Source: Streptomyces griseoruber (GTDB lineage: Bacteria > Actinomycetota > Actinomycetes > Streptomycetales > Streptomycetaceae). Taken from it: a stretch of DNA of 64,000 nt. The notes beneath the pieces are model-generated. The model worked only from the letters and a program-made list of their open reading frames with translations, had not been told where the DNA came from and did not search any database. The position numbers and the translations under genes were made by a program. How positions within the stretch are numbered: position 1 is the stretch's first letter; each line of letters starts with the position of its first letter. The stretch lies in contig NZ_KQ948766.1 of NCBI RefSeq assembly GCF_001514205.1, positions 5,759-69,758 of the forward strand. The letters run 5' to 3'. This document shows positions 16,971-25,846 of this stretch, one piece after another.

Positions 16971-18073
16971 ACGGCGTCTCCGGTGTGTGTCGTGCCCGCC
17001 CAGGCGGGCCGTTCCAGCATTTCGACGACCGCGCAGGAGTAGGTGAACCCCGCGCCCACGCCCATCAGCACGACCAGGTCCCCGGCGCCCAGGCTCCCCG
17101 AGCCGACCAGGTGGTCGAACCCGGCGATCTGGTCGCCGGCGCCGAGGTGCCCGATCCCGCGGCTCCACTCCCAGGTGGTGCGGTCCTCCGCGATCCCGAA
17201 GCGGGCGAGGTACCCCGCCCGCAGCCGCTTGCGGCCCAGGTGGGGCAGGACGAAGCGGTCGACGTCGGCGAGTGCGACCCCGGCCTGGGCGAGGGCCCGT
17301 TCGACGGCGGCGTCCTGCGCGGCCCCGCTCGCCGCGATCACCTGGGTCACCCGGCGGGTGGCCAGGAAGTCCTTCTTGCAGGCGTCCAGGTCGACGACCG
17401 GCCGGTGGCTGAACGGGGCACTGCCGAAGGGGTCGTCGCCGCGGTGCATCCCCTCCAGCTCCGGTACGGAGACGGTGGCCAGGCCCCGGATCCGGGCGAA
17501 GCCCTCGCCCGAGGAGAGGACGAGGGCGGTGCCGCCGTCCCCGTAGAAGGTGCCCGAGTCGCTGCGCCAGCGGTCGAAGCCGGGCGGGCGGAAGGCGTCA
17601 CCCGTCGTCACCAGCACGCGCCGGTCCACCTCGCCGGCCGCCGGGCCGGCCCGCAGATGGTCGAGGGCGAGCCCGAGCGCGGCCATGCCGCCGTTGGAGA
17701 CCTGACCGACCTCGATCGCGGGGCACTGGTTGCCGACGGCGGTGCGCTGGACGTACGAGGCGGGCGCCCACAGGTCGTGCCCCTGGTAGAAGAAGCTGGC
17801 GTGCAGGATCAGCGACACCTCGGCGGAGCCGGAGCGCCCGAGGGCGGTGCGGGCGGCGCGGGCCGCCATCTCCGGCGCCGGCTCGTCCTGCGCCACGGCC
17901 ACCGACACCATGCCGGTGGTCGTGGCCAGGGCCTCGTCGCACCGCCCGGCCGCGACGGCGTCCGCGACCGGTGTACGGGGCGGCAGCCAGGCCGCGCACC
18001 CCGCGATCCGGAGGTCCGGCGCCTGGGCCGCCACGCCGGGGGCGCCCCGCGCGCCCAGGCCCGCCTCGGTCAT
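16967..18073 (-). CDS. Ketoacyl synthase III-like starter-unit enzyme, AknE2/DpsC-like
   Basis: A 368-residue FabH-fold protein. The position of the usual active-site Cys is occupied by Ser in EVGQVSNGGMAAL, exactly the change known in DpsC. The active-site His is present in VLPHLGRKRL. The third catalytic position (Asn in FabH) falls in HLGAGDQIAG, which lacks the NTSAAS pattern. DpsC/AknE2 selects propionyl-CoA to prime the decaketide, giving the C-9 ethyl side chain of aklavinone-type products. It is translationally coupled to AT downstream (ATGA), and its start overlaps the ACP stop region (18070-18073). Confidence 0.9.
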   Translation of the reverse strand: MTEAGLGARGAPGVAAQAPDLRIAGCAAWLPPRTPVADAVAAGRCDEALATTTGMVSVAVAQDEPAPEMAARAARTALGRSGSAEVSLILHASFFYQGHDLWAPASYVQRTAVGNQCPAIEVGQVSNGGMAALGLALDHLRAGPAAGEVDRRVLVTTGDAFRPPGFDRWRSDSGTFYGDGGTALVLSSGEGFARIRGLATVSVPELEGMHRGDDPFGSAPFSHRPVVDLDACKKDFLATRRVTQVIAASGAAQDAAVERALAQAGVALADVDRFVLPHLGRKRLRAGYLARFGIAEDRTTWEWSRGIGHLGAGDQIAGFDHLVGSGSLGAGDLVVLMGVGAGFTYSCAVVEMLERPAWAGTTHTGDAV

Positions 18074-18348
18074 CCGGCGGCCTCCACCGCGGGCGTGCGG
18101 CCGGCGAGCGCGGCGTTGACGGCGTCGACGAACGCCGCCGGGGTCAGTGCCTCGCCGAGCGTGTCCTCGGGCAGCTCGACCCCGAAGCCGCGCTCCACCC
18201 TGCTGATCGCCTCCATCAGGGCCAGCGAGTCGTAGCCGAGCACGGAGAACTCCTGCTCCGCGGCGGCGCTCGACAGGTCGACGGCCTCCTCCTCGCCTGC
18301 GCACTCCCGCATGATCCGGAACAGGTCTTCCATGGTGAAAGCGGACAT
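18070..18348 (-). CDS. Acyl carrier protein, AknD/DpsG-like
   Basis: A 92-residue ACP with the phosphopantetheine Ser in LGYDSLALMEAISRVE and the usual four-helix layout. It carries the growing poly-beta-ketone for the minimal PKS. GGAG lies upstream of ATG 18348. It overlaps KSIII by four bases but is separated from KS-beta by 197 bases of tandem repeat, unusual for a minimal PKS operon, where KS-beta and ACP are normally tightly linked. Confidence 0.92.
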   Translation of the reverse strand: MSAFTMEDLFRIMRECAGEEEAVDLSSAAAEQEFSVLGYDSLALMEAISRVERGFGVELPEDTLGEALTPAAFVDAVNAALAGRTPAVEAAG

Positions 18349-18408
18349 GACATCTCCAAGGGGCGGCCCCGTGGGCCGCGGTGGGGCCGGCCGCGTGCGG
18401 TGCGGCCG

Positions 18409-18526
18409 GACGGGCTGACGGGCTGACGGGCTGACGGGCTGACGGGTGGTGGATCGGACGCGTGGTGGATCGGACGCGTGGTGGATCGGACGCGTGGTGG
18501 ATCGGATGCGTGGTGGATCGGACGCG
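18409..18526. repeat. Two adjoining tandem arrays between KS-beta and ACP genes
   Basis: Four and a half copies of the 8-bp unit GACGGGCT (18409-18446) are followed by five copies of the 16-bp unit TGGTGGATCGGACGCG (18447-18526; the fourth has one change). The 18349-18545 gap inside the PKS operon consists largely of these repeats. Confidence 0.92.
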
Positions 18527-18545
18527 TGACGGCCGGGGCCGGGAC

Positions 18546-19769
18546 TCAGGCCACCGACGGGCGGCGTACGACCATGGCGCTGTTGAATCCCCCGCGTCCC
18601 CGGGCCAGGACGAGCGCGGCGTCTCCGTCCACGGGTCGGGGGGAGCCGGTCACCAGGTCGATGGCGTAGCCCGTCGCCGGTCGGTCGACATGGACGGTCG
18701 GCGGGACGACGCCGTCCCGCAGGGCGAACAGGGCGGTGACGAGGTCGAGCGGTGCGGCGCCCGAGTAGAGGCGCCCCGTCATGGTCTTGGGGACGGTGAC
18801 CGGCACGCCCTCGGGTCCGAAGACCGCGGTCAGGGCCTGCGCCTCGACGCGGTCGGACTCCGGTTCACCGGCGCCGTCCGCGAGGACGAAGGCGATGTCG
18901 TCGGGGCGCAGACCGGCGTCGGCCAGCGCGCCGCGGACGGCCCGCTCCAGGTTGGCGGGGCGGCCCGAGCCGGGGCGGGGGTCAAAGGTGGCGGCGTACC
19001 CGCTGATCTCCCCGTAGCTGCGGGCCCCGCGCTCCCGGGCCCGCCGCGCGTCCTCCAGGGTCAGCATCGCCCCGCCCTCGCCCGGCACATGGCCGTCGGC
19101 CGCGGCGTCGAAGGGCAGGTAGGCGCGGGTCGGGTCCTCGCTGTCGCTGAGGATGCCGGCGGAGATCTGCGCGGCGAGACCGTACGGACACAGCGAGGCG
19201 TCCATGCCGCCCGTCAGCATCAGCGGGGTGCCCCCGCGGATCCGGCGCCGGGCCTGGGCGACCGCGTCGAGGCCGCCCGCCTGGTCGGTGACGACGACTC
19301 CGGTGGGGCCGCGCAGATCGTGCCGGATGGAGACCTGGCCCGAGTTGACCGCGTAGAACCAGGCGAAGGACATGTACGCGCTGACGTGCTTCGGGTCCTT
19401 GCCCCAGAGGTGGCCCAGTTCGCGCTGGCCGAACTCGAACCCGCCGGAGGCGCTGGCGGTGACCACCCCGCGTGCGTCCGCGGGCAGGCTGTCGGCGGTC
19501 AGCCCGCAGTCCGCGAGCGCCCAGTCGGAGCCCGCCAGGGCGAACTGCGTGGTGCGGTCGGTCTGCGGGACGAGACGGCTGGGGATGTGGTCACGCACCG
19601 AGAACCCGGTGACCTCGCCGGCCAGCCGGGAGGGATAGCGGGAGGGGTCGAAGTGGGTGATGCGGCCGATGCCGCTCTCGCCGCGCAGGGTCGCCGACCA
19701 GTACTCCTGCGCCCCGATCCCGTTGGGCGCGAGCACGCCGACTCCGGTGACCACGGCCGTGGCGGTCAT
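18546..19769 (-). CDS. Ketosynthase beta / chain-length factor, AknC-like
   Basis: A 407-residue ketosynthase-fold protein in which the active Cys is replaced by Gln in VVVTDQAGGLDAV, the signature of chain-length factors. It forms the heterodimer with KS-alpha that sets polyketide length; the cluster content predicts a decaketide (C21 with propionate starter). The start ATG at 19769 overlaps the KS-alpha stop by four bases, enforcing equimolar translation. Confidence 0.95.
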   Translation of the reverse strand: MTATAVVTGVGVLAPNGIGAQEYWSATLRGESGIGRITHFDPSRYPSRLAGEVTGFSVRDHIPSRLVPQTDRTTQFALAGSDWALADCGLTADSLPADARGVVTASASGGFEFGQRELGHLWGKDPKHVSAYMSFAWFYAVNSGQVSIRHDLRGPTGVVVTDQAGGLDAVAQARRRIRGGTPLMLTGGMDASLCPYGLAAQISAGILSDSEDPTRAYLPFDAAADGHVPGEGGAMLTLEDARRARERGARSYGEISGYAATFDPRPGSGRPANLERAVRGALADAGLRPDDIAFVLADGAGEPESDRVEAQALTAVFGPEGVPVTVPKTMTGRLYSGAAPLDLVTALFALRDGVVPPTVHVDRPATGYAIDLVTGSPRPVDGDAALVLARGRGGFNSAMVVRRPSVA

Positions 19770-21037
19770 GGCCGCCTCCCTTCCGTGGCGGTGAGCACCA
19801 TCGCGCTCTGAAAGCCGCCGAAGCCGCTGCCCACCGTCAGCACGGTGTCGGTGCGCTGGTCGCGTGCGGTCAACGGCACATAGTCGAGGTCGAGTTGGGG
19901 GTCCGGCTCGTACAGTCCCGCCGTGGGCGGCACCACACCGTGCCGGATCACCAGGGCGGAGGCGGCGGCCTCGATGGAGCCGACGGCGCCGAGCGAGTGG
20001 CCGATGACGGCCTTGATGGAGCTGACCGGGACCCGGTGGGCGTGCTCGCCCAGGCTGTGCTTGATCGCGGCCGTCTCGTGGATGTCGTTCTGCCGGGTGG
20101 CCGTGCCGTGCGCGTTGACGTAGCCGACGCACTCGCGGTCGATCCGGGCGTCGTCGAGCGCGCCGGTGATGGCTGCGGCCATCTCCCGTCCGTCGGGACG
20201 CAGTCCGGTCATGTGGTGGGCGTTGGCGCGTGCGGCGAAGCCGGCGATCTCGGCGTAGACGTCCGCCCCGCGCCGCAGGGCGGACTCCCGCTCCTCCAGG
20301 ACGAGGACGGCGGCGCCCTCGCCCAGGACGAAGCCGCTGCGGGTCCGGTCGAAGGGCCGCGAGGCGTGGCCCGGGGTGTCGTTGCGCGGCGAGGTCGCCT
20401 TGATGGCGTCGAAGCAGGCCACGGTGATCGGCGCGATGGGAGCGTCGCTGCCCCCCGCGATCATGATGTCGGCGCTGCCTTCCCTGATGAGTTCGACGGC
20501 GTGCCCCAGGGAGTCGAGGCCGGAGGTGCAGCCCGCCGAGATGAGCGCGGCGGGACCCTCCGCGCCGGCCTCCCAGGCCACTTCCGCCGCCATCGAGCTG
20601 GGCACGAAGTAGTCGTACAGGTACGGGGTGCCCGCCGCGTGGTCGACGAGCCACTGCTGCCCGCCGCCGCTGCGGGCGACGTACTCCTCCTCCAGTTTCT
20701 GGGTGCACCCCACGGCGGAGCCGAGACTGACGCCGGTCCGGTGCGCGTTGCTGTCGTCGATCTCCACGCCGCTGTCGGCCAGCGCCTCGCGTGCGGCGAC
20801 CAGGGCGAACTGGGTGGCGCGGTCCAGCCGCGCGGTGTCACGGGCCGACAGTCCGGAGCGGGCCCCGTCGAAGTCGCATTCGGCGGCCATCCGGGAGCGG
20901 AACGGCGCCGGGTCGAAGGCCGTGATGGTCCTGGTCGCGGAGACACCGGAGACGATGCGTTCCCAGAACGCCTTGGTGCCGATACCGCCCGGGGCGACCA
21001 CTCCCAGTCCGGTGACGACCACCCGGCGGGCCGTCAT
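19766..21037 (-). CDS. Ketosynthase alpha, AknB-like
   Basis: A 423-residue ketosynthase with active Cys in LISAGCTSGLDSLG and the two His motifs YVNAHGTATRQND and KAVIGHSLGAVG. It performs the decarboxylative condensations of malonyl-ACP. It is coupled by ATGA to the oxygenase upstream and KS-beta downstream. Confidence 0.96.
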   Translation of the reverse strand: MTARRVVVTGLGVVAPGGIGTKAFWERIVSGVSATRTITAFDPAPFRSRMAAECDFDGARSGLSARDTARLDRATQFALVAAREALADSGVEIDDSNAHRTGVSLGSAVGCTQKLEEEYVARSGGGQQWLVDHAAGTPYLYDYFVPSSMAAEVAWEAGAEGPAALISAGCTSGLDSLGHAVELIREGSADIMIAGGSDAPIAPITVACFDAIKATSPRNDTPGHASRPFDRTRSGFVLGEGAAVLVLEERESALRRGADVYAEIAGFAARANAHHMTGLRPDGREMAAAITGALDDARIDRECVGYVNAHGTATRQNDIHETAAIKHSLGEHAHRVPVSSIKAVIGHSLGAVGSIEAAASALVIRHGVVPPTAGLYEPDPQLDLDYVPLTARDQRTDTVLTVGSGFGGFQSAMVLTATEGRRP

Positions 21038-21417
21038 ATCCTCTCCCCCGCGCCGGCCGTCCCGTCGAGCCCCGGACCCTCGGGTGCCGAGTCGCCGTCG
21101 CGGCGCAGCCGGGCCCGGTACAGTTCCGGCCGGCTCTCGCTCAGGGCGCGCAGCGCACCGGCGTGCGGCTTGAAGTCGGGGTGCGAGACGGCCGCGCGGA
21201 ACGAGGCGGCGTCCTGCCACTCGGCGACGTTGACGTACTGGCCGGGCCGCTCGGTGTGCCGGCAGAGCGTGTGCCGGACGAAGCCCGGCTGCCGTGCCAT
21301 GAACTCGGACGTCCGCGCGAACTCCCTCTCGAACACCTCGGGTTCGGCGTGCACGGTGAAGGTGTTCACGAAGGTCACGGCGCCGGCCTCCTTGGCTTCC
21401 GGCTCGTGATGCGTCAT
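21034..21417 (-). CDS. ABM-family anthrone monooxygenase, AknX/SnoaB-like
   Basis: A 127-residue protein with the antibiotic biosynthesis monooxygenase pattern: VTFVNTFTVHAEPEVFEREF, MARQPGFVRHTLCRH, GQYVNVAEWQDAASFRAAV. Cofactor-independent ABM oxygenases such as AknX and SnoaB convert the anthrone to the anthraquinone (C-12 oxygenation). The start at ATG 21417 gives the normal length. It is the first gene of the minus-strand PKS operon and overlaps KS-alpha by ATGA. Confidence 0.85.
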   Translation of the reverse strand: MTHHEPEAKEAGAVTFVNTFTVHAEPEVFEREFARTSEFMARQPGFVRHTLCRHTERPGQYVNVAEWQDAASFRAAVSHPDFKPHAGALRALSESRPELYRARLRRDGDSAPEGPGLDGTAGAGERI

Positions 21418-21664
21418 CAATGGCCTCCTCGTTGCCCGGTGTTGTCCCCGAGTCGCCAGGTCGGTTTCTGGCTCGTCCGTGTAACCCGGCCTCGCTTGAC
21501 ATCGTGCGGTCGTTCGTGTCGTTCCACGCTGCGTGTCCGGTCTCGCAGGCGGGTGGAAGGCCGCTGGAGCCCGGACCGGGCCGGGGGTCGAGCGCATTTC
21601 GAGCGGCCGCTGACACCCTCGCAGTCGTCCGACAGCCCACCGCAGGGACCGCTGAGGAGCCTTC
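21418..21664. promoter_or_regulatory. Divergent promoter region between the PKS operon and the ketoreductase operon
   Basis: A 247-base non-coding stretch separates the two divergent operons of early biosynthesis. It must contain both promoters and is a natural target for the cluster SARPs. I could not confidently place -10/-35 boxes or heptamer repeats by eye. Confidence 0.5.
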
Positions 21665-22450
21665 ATGTCGCCAGCAGCAGAACGCGTCGCCGTCGTCACC
21701 GGTGCGACCAGCGGGATCGGTCTCGCCGTGGCCCGCAGTCTGGCCGAAGGCGGTGCGCGGGTCTTCCTCTGCGCCCGCGACGGCGACCGGGTCGCGCACA
21801 CCGTCAAGGAGTTGCGCGAGGCGGGTCACGACGTCGACGGCGCCGCCTGCGACGTGCGCGACGCCGGGCGGGTGCGGGCCTTCGTCCAGGAGGCCAGGGA
21901 CCGGTTCGGCCCCGTGGACGCGCTGGTGAACAACGCCGGCCGCAGCGGCGGCGGGCACACCGCGCAGATCCCGGACGAGCTGTGGCTCGACGTGATCGAG
22001 ACCAACCTCAACAGCGTCTTCCGGATGACCCGCGAGGTGCTGACGACCGGCGGCATGCTGGAGCGCGGCGCCGGACGGATCGTCAACATCGCCTCGACGG
22101 GCGGCAAGCAGGGCGTGGCGCTGGGAGCGCCGTACTCGGCGTCGAAGCACGGCGTGGTCGGCTTCACCAAGGCCCTGGGCCTGGAGCTGGCGAAGACGGG
22201 CATCACCGTCAACGCCGTCTGCCCGGGCTATGTCGAGACACCGATGGCCGAGCGGGTGCGCCAGGGGTACGCCGGCGCCTGGGACATCACCGAGGACGAG
22301 GTGCTGGAGAGGTTCGAGGCGAAGATCCCCCTCGGCCGCTATTCCACGCCGGACGAGGTCGCCGGGCTCGTCGGCTATCTACTCTCCGCCACGGCCGCCT
22401 CGATCACCGCTCAGGCGATGAACGTCTGCGGCGGGCTCGGCAACTACTGA
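21665..22450 (+). CDS. Polyketide C-9 ketoreductase, AknA/DpsE-like SDR
   Basis: A 261-residue SDR: cofactor motif VVTGATSGIGLAV, NNAGRSGG, catalytic YSASKHG and a C-terminal FEAKIPLGRYSTPDEVAGLV that is characteristic of type II PKS ketoreductases such as ActIII. It reduces the C-9 carbonyl of the nascent poly-ketone with NADPH and fixes first-ring regiochemistry. It heads the plus-strand operon with the aromatase, a glycosyltransferase and sugar genes. Confidence 0.94.
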   Translation: MSPAAERVAVVTGATSGIGLAVARSLAEGGARVFLCARDGDRVAHTVKELREAGHDVDGAACDVRDAGRVRAFVQEARDRFGPVDALVNNAGRSGGGHTAQIPDELWLDVIETNLNSVFRMTREVLTTGGMLERGAGRIVNIASTGGKQGVALGAPYSASKHGVVGFTKALGLELAKTGITVNAVCPGYVETPMAERVRQGYAGAWDITEDEVLERFEAKIPLGRYSTPDEVAGLVGYLLSATAASITAQAMNVCGGLGNY

Positions 22451-22497
22451 CAGCGGGCCCGGGCGTGCGCGGCCGCGGGCAGACAGAGGGGATCAGC

Positions 22498-23850
22498 ATG
22501 GCGTACGAGGTGCACACGACCGAGCACACGATCACGGTGGCCGCCGCACCCGAGGCCGTCTTCGGCCTGGTGGAGCGGGCGGAGGACTGGCCGCACGTCT
22601 TTCCGCCGAGTCTGCACGTGGAGTGCCTGGAGCGGTCCGGCGACGAGGAGCGGCTGCGCATCTGGGCCACCGCCAACGGCGAGGTCAAGTCCTGGACCTC
22701 GCGGCGCACCCTGGACCGCGAGGGGCTGCGGATCCGGTTCCGCCAGGAGGTCTCCCAGGATCCCGTCGCCGCGATGGGCGGGGAGTGGATCATCGAGGCG
22801 CTGCCCGACGGCGGCAGCCGGGTCCGGCTGCTGCACGACTTCCGGGCCGTCGGCGACCTGGAGCGCAACGTCGGCTGGATCCTGGAGGCGATCGACCGCA
22901 ACAGCGGGGCCGAGCTGGCCGCGCTGGAGTCCGCCGCCCTGCGCACCGGCACCGACGAGGCGCCGTACACCTTCGAGGACTCGGTGCGGATCGACGCCCC
23001 GGCCCAGGAGGTGCGGGACTTCCTGCACGACGCGGGGCTCTGGCAGGAGCGGCTGCCGCATGTCGCCCGGGTGCTGCTCAAGGAGGACACGCCCGACGTC
23101 CAGCACCTGGAGATGGACACCCGCACCCCCGACGGTTCGACGCACACCACGGCCTCGGTGCGGATCTGCCTGCCGGAGGGGCGGATCACGTACAAGCAGT
23201 TGCAGACACCGGCCCTGATGTCCGTGCACACCGGGGAGTGGACGGTGCGGGAGACCCCGTCGGGCTGTGTGGCCGTCTCCCGGCACACCGTGGTCGTCAA
23301 CGCCGCGGCCGTCACCAAGGTCCTCGGCGCCTCCGCGACCACCGCGGACGCCCGCACCTTCATCCGGGACGTGCTCGGCGGCAACAGCACGATCACCATG
23401 CGGCACGCGAAGGAGTACGCGGAGCGCCGGGCCCGTACCGAGCCGGTGTCGCCCGCCGAGTACGCCTCCGTGCAGCAGTTCTACGCACGGCAGATGCGGC
23501 TCCTCGACGCGGGCGAGGGGGATGCCTGGGCGGACACCTTCACCGAGGACGGGGCCTTCGACCAGAGCTCGTTCAGCGAGCCGGTGCGCGGCCGGGCGGC
23601 GATCGCCGCGGCCGTGCGGGAACGGCCCGCGGCGCCGGCCGGCACGGTGCGCCGGCACTGGCTGGGCCTGCCGGCGGCCTGGCGGTTCCCGGACGGTTCG
23701 GTGCGCACGGGCTACGACGCCCTGGTCGTGTCGACCGCGACGGGCTCCGCTCCCGTGATCCGGCTGAGCACGTCGTGCCAGGACGTCCTCGTCGCCGACG
23801 GGGACGGCTGGCTGGTGCGCCACCGGTACGTCGGCCACGACGGGCAGTGA
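22498..23850 (+). CDS. Didomain aromatase/cyclase fused to a C-terminal SnoaL-like domain
   Basis: A 450-residue protein. Residues about 1-315 are two tandem START/Bet v1-like domains (EHTITVAAAPEAVFGLVERA and DSVRIDAPAQEVRDFLHDAG), as in AknE1, DpsF and ActVII, which aromatise the first ring. Those relatives are about 310-320 residues. Here about 130 residues follow: a SnoaL-like/NTF2-fold domain (VQQFYARQMRLLDAGEG, DTFTEDGAFDQ, EPVRGRAAIAAAV). A stand-alone paralogue of this extra domain is encoded at 32267-32701. The frame is continuous, with no sign of a sequencing join. The extra domain may act in a later dehydration or cyclisation; this is inference. Confidence 0.9.
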   Translation: MAYEVHTTEHTITVAAAPEAVFGLVERAEDWPHVFPPSLHVECLERSGDEERLRIWATANGEVKSWTSRRTLDREGLRIRFRQEVSQDPVAAMGGEWIIEALPDGGSRVRLLHDFRAVGDLERNVGWILEAIDRNSGAELAALESAALRTGTDEAPYTFEDSVRIDAPAQEVRDFLHDAGLWQERLPHVARVLLKEDTPDVQHLEMDTRTPDGSTHTTASVRICLPEGRITYKQLQTPALMSVHTGEWTVRETPSGCVAVSRHTVVVNAAAVTKVLGASATTADARTFIRDVLGGNSTITMRHAKEYAERRARTEPVSPAEYASVQQFYARQMRLLDAGEGDAWADTFTEDGAFDQSSFSEPVRGRAAIAAAVRERPAAPAGTVRRHWLGLPAAWRFPDGSVRTGYDALVVSTATGSAPVIRLSTSCQDVLVADGDGWLVRHRYVGHDGQ

Positions 23851-23902
23851 AGCCCGCCGCCCCGGACAGCGCCGGCCCCACCACTCGCGAAAAGGGAGAT
23901 CG

Positions 23903-25228
23903 ATGAAGGTCCTGTTCACCACGTTCGCCGCGAAGTCCCACATGCATGCCCAGGTTCCGCTGGCCTGGGCTCTCCAGACCGCCGGCCACGAGGTCCGGAT
24001 CGCCAGCCAGCCGGATCTGGCGGAGGACATCACCCGTACCGGGCTGACCGCCGTCTGCGTCGGGGAGCCGCTGCTCCTGGAGGAGCAGATGCAGCGGGTC
24101 AACGAGGGCCTGGGCGACGACGCCGAGATCATGGAGAGCCAGGCGGAAGCCGGGATGGACATGACCGAGACCCGTCCCGAGATGCTGACCTGGGACCACG
24201 TCCTCGGTGTGTTCACCTCGATGACGGCGATGGCCTTCCAGAACTCCTGCCCGGAGCGCATGATCGACGACCTGGTCGCGTTCAGCCGCGAGTGGCGGCC
24301 CGACCTGGTCGTCTGGGACACGCTGTCCTTCGCGGGCCCGGTGGCCGCGCGGGTGACCGGCGCCGCCCACGCCCGGCTGCTGTTCGGGCTGGATCTGCTG
24401 GGGCGGATGCGCGAGACCTTCCTGGACCTCCAGGCGGAGCGGCTGCCGGAGCAGCGGGACGATCCGCTGCGCGAGTGGCTGACCTGGACGCTCGGCCGCT
24501 ACGGCGCGGAGTTCGAGGAGGAGGTCGCGGTCGGTCAGTGGACGATCGACCCGGTGCCGCCGTCGATGCGGTTCCCGGTGCGGCAGCCGTTCGTCCCGCT
24601 GCGCTACATCCCGTACAACGGGCAGGCCGTCATCCCGGACTGGCTGCACGAGCCGCCGAAGAAGCCCCGTGTCTGTCTGACGCTGGGGGTGGCCCACCGT
24701 GAGGTGCTGGACGGCGACCGTGCCTCGGTCGGCGAGCTGGTCGAGGCGCTGGCGGAGCTGGACGTCGAGGTGGTCGCCACCCTCAACGCCAAACAGCTCG
24801 CCGGGATGGAGCTGCCGGACAACGTCAGGGCCGTCGACTTCGTGCCGCTGAACGCGCTGCTGCCGACCTGCTCCGCGATCATCCACCACGGCGGCTCCGG
24901 CACCTTCCAGACCGCGCTGGCGCACGGGGTGCCGCAGCTGATCGTGCCCGACATGGTCTGGGACACCATCCACAAGGCGAAGCAGCTGGAGAAGTTCGGC
25001 GCGGGGCTGTACCTGCACGACGTCGACCACTACACCGCCCAGGACCTGCGCGACCACGTGCTGCGTCTCCTCCGGGAGCCGTCGTTCGCGGAGAACTGCG
25101 CGCGGATCCGCCGGGAGATGGTGGGGACGCCGAGCCCCAACGACATCGTTCCGCTGCTGGAGAAGCTCGTCGCGGAACACCGCGCGCCCCGGGATTCCCG
25201 CGCCGGCGCCGTCCGAGGGGAGCGGTAG
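23903..25228 (+). CDS. Anthracycline glycosyltransferase 1 (AknK-like candidate)
   Basis: A 441-residue GT-B glycosyltransferase of the DesVII/AknS family: N-terminal VLFTTFAAKSHMHAQVPLAW, nucleotide-sugar region FVPLNALLPTCSAIIHHGG, then SGTFQTALAHGVPQLIVP. It starts at ATG 23903, 20 or so bases after the aromatase, with AAGGGAG. Its paralogue at 34899 is the one adjacent to the P450-like activator, so this copy is the better candidate for the iterative second/third sugar transfer done by AknK in aclacinomycin. That split of roles is inferred from gene order only. Confidence 0.88.
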   Translation: MKVLFTTFAAKSHMHAQVPLAWALQTAGHEVRIASQPDLAEDITRTGLTAVCVGEPLLLEEQMQRVNEGLGDDAEIMESQAEAGMDMTETRPEMLTWDHVLGVFTSMTAMAFQNSCPERMIDDLVAFSREWRPDLVVWDTLSFAGPVAARVTGAAHARLLFGLDLLGRMRETFLDLQAERLPEQRDDPLREWLTWTLGRYGAEFEEEVAVGQWTIDPVPPSMRFPVRQPFVPLRYIPYNGQAVIPDWLHEPPKKPRVCLTLGVAHREVLDGDRASVGELVEALAELDVEVVATLNAKQLAGMELPDNVRAVDFVPLNALLPTCSAIIHHGGSGTFQTALAHGVPQLIVPDMVWDTIHKAKQLEKFGAGLYLHDVDHYTAQDLRDHVLRLLREPSFAENCARIRREMVGTPSPNDIVPLLEKLVAEHRAPRDSRAGAVRGER

Positions 25229-25846
25229 ATGGCCTCCGCCGTGAAGTTCCGCGAACTCGCCGTCCAGGGCGCGTACGCCTTCACCCCGCCCGTCTTCGAG
25301 GACGACCGCGGCCTGTTCACCTCGCCCTACCAGGAGCCGGCGTTCGTGGAGGCCCTGGGGCATCCGCTCTTCCCCGTCGCGCAGTCCAACCACAGCAAGT
25401 CGCGGCGCGGCACCGTCCGGGGCATCCACTACACGGTCACCCCGCCGGGCGTGGCCAAGTACGTGTACTGCGCCCGGGGCCGTGCCATCGACATCGTGGT
25501 GGACATCCGTGTCGGCTCGCCCACCTTCGGCCGCTGGGACTCGTCCGTGCTGGACCCGGAGGGCTTCGGTGCCATGTACTTCCCGGTCGGGGTCGGGCAC
25601 GCGTTCATCGCCCTGGAGGACGACACGGTGATGTCGTACATGCTCTCCGGGAGTTACGAGGCGCAGCACGAGATGTCCCTCTCCCCGCTCGACCCGGCGC
25701 TGGGCCTGCCGATCCCCCGGGACGTGGAGCCCCTGCTGTCCGCACGGGACACGGCCGCGCCGCTGTTCGCGCAGGTCCGGGCGGAGGGCGGTCTGCCGGA
25801 GTACGACAAGTGCCGCCGGATCGAGGCCGCACTGTGGCGGCCCTGA
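25229..25846 (+). CDS. dTDP-4-keto-6-deoxyhexose 3,5- (or 5-) epimerase, RmlC-like
   Basis: A 205-residue cupin epimerase: FTPPVFEDDRGLFTSPYQEP, the catalytic-His segment VRGIHYTV, then YVYCARGRAIDIVVDIRVGS and PVGVGHAFIALED. It inverts C-5 (and possibly C-3) to produce L-sugars, as AknL does for rhodosamine and rhodinose. The ATG follows directly after the glycosyltransferase TAG, so the two are translationally linked. Confidence 0.92.
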   Translation: MASAVKFRELAVQGAYAFTPPVFEDDRGLFTSPYQEPAFVEALGHPLFPVAQSNHSKSRRGTVRGIHYTVTPPGVAKYVYCARGRAIDIVVDIRVGSPTFGRWDSSVLDPEGFGAMYFPVGVGHAFIALEDDTVMSYMLSGSYEAQHEMSLSPLDPALGLPIPRDVEPLLSARDTAAPLFAQVRAEGGLPEYDKCRRIEAALWRP

